DNA of 64,000 nt, taken from positions 93,187-157,186 of the forward strand of contig NZ_SAVB01000010.1 of assembly GCF_004022265.1 (NCBI RefSeq), given 5' to 3'. Positions 59,593-64,000 of this stretch are shown here, in pieces. A program made the position numbers and the translations under genes. The notes beneath the pieces are model-generated. The model did no database searches, had not been told where the DNA came from, and saw nothing but the letters and a program-made list of their open reading frames with translations. The stretch comes from Paenirhodobacter ferrireducens. GTDB lineage: Bacteria > Pseudomonadota > Alphaproteobacteria > Rhodobacterales > Rhodobacteraceae. Position 1 is the first letter of the stretch. Each line of letters starts with the position of its first letter.

Positions 59593-60228
59593 ATGACGGA
59601 ATCTGACAAGAACGCGGCGGAACGCCCGCAAGCGCAGGAAATCCGGGGCTTTCTGCATTACCCGGGCTGGCTGCTCCCGGGAGAGCAGCGGCAGATGCTT
59701 GCCGATCTGCGTGCCGTGGTGGCCGCGGCGCCACTGGTCACGCCGGTGACCCCCTCGGGCCGGCCGATGTCGGTGCGGATGAGCGCGGCCGGGCGCTTCG
59801 GCTGGGTCAGCGACCGGCGCGGCTACCGTTACGCTGAGACGCATCCGCAGGGCACGCCCTGGCCCGCGATCCCCGACAGCATCCTTGCCGTCTGGCGCGC
59901 GGTCTCGGGCTCGGCACGGCAGCCCGAATGCTGCCTGATCAACTTCTACGATGCGGGCGCGCGCATGGGGCTGCACCAGGACCGCGACGAGGCCGATTTC
60001 GGCGAGCCGGTGGTGTCGATCTCGCTCGGCGACGACGGGCTCTTCCGCATCGGCAACGAAAGCCGCGGCGGGGCGACGCAAAGCCTGTGGCTGCGTTCGG
60101 GCGATGTGCTGGTGATGGGCGGGCCGGCACGGCTGCGCCATCACGGCATCGACCGGATCGCGCCGGGCACCTCGATGCTCTTGCCGAAGGGCGGGCGCCT
60201 CAACCTGACGCTGCGCGTGGTGACCTGA
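59593..60228 (+). CDS. alkB: AlkB-type alpha-ketoglutarate-dependent DNA/RNA dealkylase
   Basis: A 211-residue Fe(II)/2-oxoglutarate dioxygenase that oxidatively removes alkyl groups from bases. The iron ligands are His128 and Asp130 (GLHQDRDE) and His184 (RHHGID); Arg202 and Arg208 (RLNLTLR) bind 2-oxoglutarate; [11 protein letters not shown] is characteristic. It is unrelated to the alkane monooxygenase, also called AlkB, encoded next to it. The gene diverges from dnaK. Confidence 0.94.
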   Translation: MTESDKNAAERPQAQEIRGFLHYPGWLLPGEQRQMLADLRAVVAAAPLVTPVTPSGRPMSVRMSAAGRFGWVSDRRGYRYAETHPQGTPWPAIPDSILAVWRAVSGSARQPECCLINFYDAGARMGLHQDRDEADFGEPVVSISLGDDGLFRIGNESRGGATQSLWLRSGDVLVMGGPARLRHHGIDRIAPGTSMLLPKGGRLNLTLRVVT

Positions 60229-60265
60229 GACAGAGGCGTATCCGGGCCAGAAAAAAGGGCATCTT

Positions 60266-60314
60266 CATCTTGCCGAAAATACCTCGCGGGGGTCCGGGGG
60301 CGCGACGCCCCCGG
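60266..60314. repeat. Dispersed intergenic repeat, copy 2
   Basis: Nearly the same 49-bp sequence as at 11649-11697 (CATCTTGCC, AAATACCTCGCGGGGGTCC, GGGGGCGCG...GCCCCC hairpin). It again lies between convergent genes, here alkB and the alkane monooxygenase-like gene. Confidence 0.75.
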
Positions 60315-60319
60315 CGGGC

Positions 60320-61462
60320 TCAGACCGAGCCGCGCGGCATCGGCGTGGTGCCCTCCCTGTAGGGCGTCCAGTCCTCGATGTGCGGGTAATAGCGCTTGCG
60401 CCAGGCCCGCACCCGCGGGTTCATCCGGCGCCGCCACAGCGGCGGCACCATGGCAAGCGCCGTCATCGCCGGATAGCCGAAGGGCAGCTGCGGCGCCTCT
60501 TCGGGGGCATAGGTCTGCAACAGCGGGAAACGCCGGTCGGGCTTGTAATGGTGGTCCGAATGGCGCTGCAGATTGATCAGCAGCCAGTTCGATGCCATCT
60601 GGTCGGCATTCCAGCTGTGCCGCGGCAGCACATGCTCGTACCGCCCCTCGCCCTTGTATTCGCGGGTGAGCCCGTAATGCTCGACGTAATTCGTCAGTTC
60701 GAGCTGCCAGATCGCGAAGAAGGCCTGCAGCATGAAGAGCCCGACGCCCAGCCAGCCGCCGACCGCAAAGGCCAGCGCCAGCGCCAGCGCCTGCAGTGCG
60801 CCATAGCGCCAGAACGGGTTGCTGGCGTGCCAGACCGTCCGGCCGGCCCGGGCAAGCTTCAGCCGCTCGGCGCGCCACGCGCTCACCGGGCATTCGAACA
60901 GAACGCGCCAGAAGAAGCGGTGAAAGCCTTCGTTGTAGCGCGCGGTCACCGCGTCGCGCGGCGTGCCGACCCAGAGGTGGTGCACCAGAAGATGCTCGGT
61001 GCGGAAATGCGAATAGAGCACGCTCGCCAGCAACAGATCGCCGAGCCAGCGCTCGACCCGGGTCTTCTGGTGCATCAGCTCGTGGCTGTAGACGATGCCG
61101 ATCGTGCCCGAGATCACGCCGACCCCGAAGAACAGCGCGACGATCTCTCCCCAGGCCAGATGGTCGGTATGGGTCACCCACCAGATCAGGCCATAGATCA
61201 CGCAGGCCTGGATCGGGAACCAGATCAGGGTGATCAACCGATACCAGAACAGATCCTCGACCGGGGTCGAGACATCGGGCTGGTCCTCGTTGCGGCCGAG
61301 GATCTGGTCGAGTACGGTCACCGACCACCAGGCATAGGTCGGCAGCAGGATCAGCGACCAGCCGCCGAAGCGCGCCTCGATCGCCGCAAGCGGCAGGGTG
61401 CCGAGCGACACCCAGAACGGCAGGGCCCGGCCGGGCCGGCGGATTTCCTCGCGGGTGGACAT
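60320..61462 (-). CDS. Alkane 1-monooxygenase-like membrane di-iron enzyme
   Basis: A 380-residue integral membrane hydroxylase/desaturase with several long hydrophobic helices and the eight-histidine set of the AlkB/desaturase family: HELMHQ, EHLLVHH and LQRHSDHH, plus NYVEHYGL typical of alkane hydroxylases. It would hydroxylate medium-chain alkanes or a related hydrocarbon. No rubredoxin or rubredoxin reductase gene lies nearby, so partner and natural substrate are unknown. AAGGAG precedes the ATG. Confidence 0.9.
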   Translation of the reverse strand: MSTREEIRRPGRALPFWVSLGTLPLAAIEARFGGWSLILLPTYAWWSVTVLDQILGRNEDQPDVSTPVEDLFWYRLITLIWFPIQACVIYGLIWWVTHTDHLAWGEIVALFFGVGVISGTIGIVYSHELMHQKTRVERWLGDLLLASVLYSHFRTEHLLVHHLWVGTPRDAVTARYNEGFHRFFWRVLFECPVSAWRAERLKLARAGRTVWHASNPFWRYGALQALALALAFAVGGWLGVGLFMLQAFFAIWQLELTNYVEHYGLTREYKGEGRYEHVLPRHSWNADQMASNWLLINLQRHSDHHYKPDRRFPLLQTYAPEEAPQLPFGYPAMTALAMVPPLWRRRMNPRVRAWRKRYYPHIEDWTPYREGTTPMPRGSV

Positions 61463-61514
61463 GGGCGCTCCTTCAGCGGTTGCGCCATGATAGCCGAGGC
61501 GTTTCCCGAGGCAA

Positions 61515-62570
61515 TCACTCGGGATGCGGCGAAAGCGCGCTTTGCGCGGCGTCCCAGACCTTGCGCATCACCGTGGGCAGCGACGCGGGGCGGAACTCGG
61601 TGCGCGGGGTGAACTCTGTCCCCTCCGCCTGCGCCGCGAAGACCCGCAGCTGCAGGTGGAAATGGGTGAAGGTGTGACGCACCACCGAGGGCGCCTCGCG
61701 CCAGTCGGCGGCCAGCGGCGGGGTGAATTCGGGCGCCGGCCCCCAGTCCGAGCCCGGAAAACCCAGCATCCCGCCCAAGAGCCCCTTCTCCGGCCGCCGT
61801 TCCAGAAGCACGCCCCCCGCGCCGTCGCGCGCGACGAAGGCAAAGCCCTGCCGCACCGGCTTTTCCGCCTTCGGCGCCTTGCGCGGCAGGCTGTCGGCGA
61901 TGCCCTGTGCCGCGGCCGCACAGAACGGCCGCAGCGGGCAGATCGCGCAGGCCGGGTTGCGCGGCGTGCAGATCGTGGCGCCAAGGTCCATCATCGCCTG
62001 CGCATGATCGCCCGGCCGCCGCGCGGGCGTCAGCCGCCCGGCCAGGGTCGTCAGCTCGGTCTTCGCCCCGGGCAGCGGCGTCTCGACGGCCCAGAGCCGC
62101 GATACCACCCGCTCGACATTGCCGTCGACGACGACCGCGGGCTCGTCATGCGCGATCGCGGCAATGGCGGCGGCGGTATAGGGGCCGATGCCGGGCAGGG
62201 CGCGCAGCCCCTCCGAGGTCGCCGGGAACACCCCGCCGTGGTCTTGCGCCACCACGCGGGCGCATTTCAAGAGGTTCCGGGCACGGGCGTAATAGCCAAG
62301 CCCCGCCCATTCCGCCATCACCGCGCCATCCTCGGCCGCGGCCAGATCCTCGACCCGCGGCCAGCGCGTGGTGAAGCGGTGGAAGTGGTCCTTCACCGCC
62401 GCGACGGTGGTCTGTTGCAGCATCACCTCGGACATCCAGACCCGATAGGGATCGGCCCGCTCGCCCGCGGCATGCTCCGCCGGCCCGACCCGCCAGGGCA
62501 GCACCCGCGCGGCGCGGTCATACCAGGCCAGAAGGGCCTCGCCCGCCGCCGCTTCGTCTCCGTCACGCAA
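61515..62570 (-). CDS. mutY: A/G-specific adenine glycosylase MutY
   Basis: A 351-residue glycosylase that removes adenine paired with 8-oxoguanine. The catalytic Glu is in WMSEVMLQQT; the helix-hairpin-helix GIGPYTAAAI and Asp in VVDGNVERVV follow; the [4Fe-4S] cysteines are spaced C-X6-C-X2-C-X5-C (CTPRNPACAICPLRPFC). A NUDIX-like C-terminal domain is present. The start TTG at 62570 has AGGGGAG 8 bp upstream, so a non-ATG start is well supported. It is divergent from the DUF721 gene. Confidence 0.93.
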   Translation of the reverse strand: MRDGDEAAAGEALLAWYDRAARVLPWRVGPAEHAAGERADPYRVWMSEVMLQQTTVAAVKDHFHRFTTRWPRVEDLAAAEDGAVMAEWAGLGYYARARNLLKCARVVAQDHGGVFPATSEGLRALPGIGPYTAAAIAAIAHDEPAVVVDGNVERVVSRLWAVETPLPGAKTELTTLAGRLTPARRPGDHAQAMMDLGATICTPRNPACAICPLRPFCAAAAQGIADSLPRKAPKAEKPVRQGFAFVARDGAGGVLLERRPEKGLLGGMLGFPGSDWGPAPEFTPPLAADWREAPSVVRHTFTHFHLQLRVFAAQAEGTEFTPRTEFRPASLPTVMRKVWDAAQSALSPHPE

Positions 62571-62665
62571 TCTTTATGCTCCCCTTCCCGTCCGGGATCT
62601 GGCAAAGCCCCGGCGGGAGCCTAGAATAACGCCGAACGCCGGGAAGGACAGGCCGGAAGGAGCCG

Positions 62666-63217
62666 ATGAGCGACACGTCTCGCACCACGCCGAATGCAGA
62701 GCGCCGCACCCGCGGCTTCGAGCCCGCCTCGAAGCTGGTGCGCGAGCGTATCCGCACCGCAGGCGAGGCGCGCGGCTTCGCCGTGGCGCGGCTCTTCACC
62801 CATTGGCCCGAGGTGGTGGGCGACGACCTTTCCCGTCTCACCCGCCCGGTGAAGATCGGCTATGCCAAGGGCGGCTTCGGCGCGACCCTGACCCTGCTGG
62901 TCGAGGGCGCCGCCGCGCCGATGGTCGACATGAGCCGCGAGCGCATCCGCGAGAAGGTGAACGCCTGCTACGGCTATAACGCGATCTCGCGCGTGGTGCT
63001 GACGCAGACCTCCGCCACGGGCTTTGCCGAGGGCCAGGCGCAATTCGCCCCGGCGCCGCGCGCGGCCCGCCCCGAACCCACCCCGGCGCAGCGCGCCGAG
63101 GCGCGCGAGACCGCCGAGGGCTGCGCTGATGCCGGCCTGCGCGCCGCACTCGAACAACTTGCTGAAAACGTCCTGATGAAGTCCGCAAGGCGGGCGAAAG
63201 AAAGAAAGGCTGACTGA
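62666..63217 (+). CDS. DUF721 (DciA-like) protein
   Basis: A 183-residue protein of the DUF721 family, which includes DciA, the ancestral loader of the replicative helicase. LFTHWPEVVGDDLSRLTRPVKI is the conserved KH-like fold core. The C-terminal half is charged and probably disordered. The order mutY-DUF721-dsbA is recurrent in Rhodobacterales. TGATG overlap couples it to the following thioredoxin-like gene. Confidence 0.85.
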   Translation: MSDTSRTTPNAERRTRGFEPASKLVRERIRTAGEARGFAVARLFTHWPEVVGDDLSRLTRPVKIGYAKGGFGATLTLLVEGAAAPMVDMSRERIREKVNACYGYNAISRVVLTQTSATGFAEGQAQFAPAPRAARPEPTPAQRAEARETAEGCADAGLRAALEQLAENVLMKSARRAKERKAD

Positions 63218-63882
63218 TGAACCGACGCACCCTCCTCCTCGGGCTGTCCGGGGCCGCCGTGATCGCTGTCGCCGGCGGCTGGATCGCCACGCGCCAGGGC
63301 GCGGGCCAGACCGGCTTTGCCGTGCCGGCGATGGCCGAGGACGCCCCGGCGGCGGACCTGCTTCCCGACGTGCCGCTCGGCAGCCCCGATGCGCCGGTGA
63401 CGCTGATCGAATACGCCTCCTACACCTGCCCTCATTGCGCGCATTTCCATGACGAGGTCTTCGGGGCGCTCAAGCGCGACTACATCGACACCGGCAAGGT
63501 CAAGTTCATCCACCGCGAAGTCTATTTCGACAAGTTCGGTCTCTGGGCCGGGCTGATCGCGCAATGCGGCGGCACGATGAAGTATTACGGCATCGTCGAC
63601 ATGATCTATGGCACGCAGAAGGACTGGATCGGCGACGGCAAGGAACAGACGATCTCGGACAACCTGCGCAAGATCGGGCTGAAGGCCGGGCTGACGAACG
63701 AACAGCTCGACACCTGCCTGAAGGATCAGGCCCGCGCCGAGGCGATGGTGACCACCTTCCAGAAGCACGCCACCGACGATCAGATCGAGGGCACGCCGAC
63801 GCTGATCATCAATGGCGAGAAATACTCGAACATGAGCTACGAGGAGCTGAAGAAGATCCTCGACGCGAAGCTCGCGGGCTGA
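63217..63882 (+). CDS. DsbA-like thiol oxidoreductase
   Basis: A 221-residue exported thioredoxin-fold protein. A twin-arginine-like signal (MNRRTLLLGLSGAAVIAVAGG) leads to a mature domain with CPHC (Cys71-Cys74), QIEGTPTLIING with the cis-proline, and the helical insert of the DsbA family. Only RR without the full SRRxFLK pattern is present, so Tat or Sec export is open. Its ATG overlaps the upstream stop. Downstream the sequence runs into a homopolymer; in relatives smc often follows. Confidence 0.9.
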   Translation: MNRRTLLLGLSGAAVIAVAGGWIATRQGAGQTGFAVPAMAEDAPAADLLPDVPLGSPDAPVTLIEYASYTCPHCAHFHDEVFGALKRDYIDTGKVKFIHREVYFDKFGLWAGLIAQCGGTMKYYGIVDMIYGTQKDWIGDGKEQTISDNLRKIGLKAGLTNEQLDTCLKDQARAEAMVTTFQKHATDDQIEGTPTLIINGEKYSNMSYEELKKILDAKLAG

Positions 63883-63888
63883 GGGGCT

Positions 63889-63999
<111 letters not shown>

Positions 64000-64000
64000 A

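Overview
The window is a GC-rich chromosomal segment of an alphaproteobacterium, most likely of the Rhodobacteraceae/Paracoccaceae. The evidence is a CcrM-type GANTC methyltransferase with GANTC sites in its own upstream region, the alternative (carboxynorspermidine) polyamine route, RpoH promoters of the alphaproteobacterial form in front of dnaK and hslO, a REC-PP2C regulator like those of Rhodobacter partner-switching systems, and the order mutY-DUF721-dsbA at the right edge. No rRNA, tRNA, CRISPR array, integrase or intact prophage was seen.

Layout. 1-4.1 kb: the last codons of a probable serC, then serA, a PPP-type phosphatase, a thiolase and a small helix-hairpin-helix-like protein. 4.1-5.5 kb: the only clearly mobile stretch, a decayed IS5-family transposase fused to the tail of an IS3-family transposase, followed by about 480 bp of unexplained DNA. 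5.5-9.6 kb: the polyamine pair (carboxynorspermidine synthase and decarboxylase), preceded in the same direction by a membrane-anchored winged-helix protein and a small secreted protein; a repeat-containing secreted protein is divergent. 9.7-18.1 kb: rnhB, ccrM, a marR/nitrilase/glutaredoxin/comF run, a BioC/NDUFAF5-like methyltransferase, otsBA (trehalose) and hemH.

18.1-27.4 kb is the most distinctive region: a nine-gene, tightly packed run with a divergent LysR regulator. It encodes a Tat-type periplasmic binding protein, two permeases, an ATPase, a class III aminotransferase, both subunits of a 3-oxoacid CoA-transferase, an M20 deacylase and a thiolase. Read as a pathway, it imports an amino compound, transaminates it to a 3-oxo acid, activates that with CoA, cleaves it thiolytically and removes an N-acyl group. 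This matches the chemistry of N6-acetyl-beta-lysine breakdown; the substrate is a hypothesis.

27.4-42.7 kb: an envelope block (two L,D-transpeptidases around a CAP-domain lipoprotein), an RNA methyltransferase, an ABC exporter, cca, a CoA-pyrophosphatase-like NUDIX protein, hslO, a REC-PP2C phosphatase with a divergent HPt protein, ilvA, argG, a MogA-like protein, ubiG and pip. 42.7-48.2 kb: the rimP-nusA-ylxR-infB operon with an intrinsic terminator in its leader. 48.3-64 kb: a 45-residue ORF, mutT, argJ with an unusual coiled-coil extension, a PpiC-type chaperone, secA, an exported protein of unknown function, radC, dnaKJ, the DNA-repair AlkB, an alkane-monooxygenase-like AlkB, mutY, a DUF721 protein and a DsbA-like thioredoxin. 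The last 112 bases are a G13/C98 homopolymer that is probably an assembly artefact.
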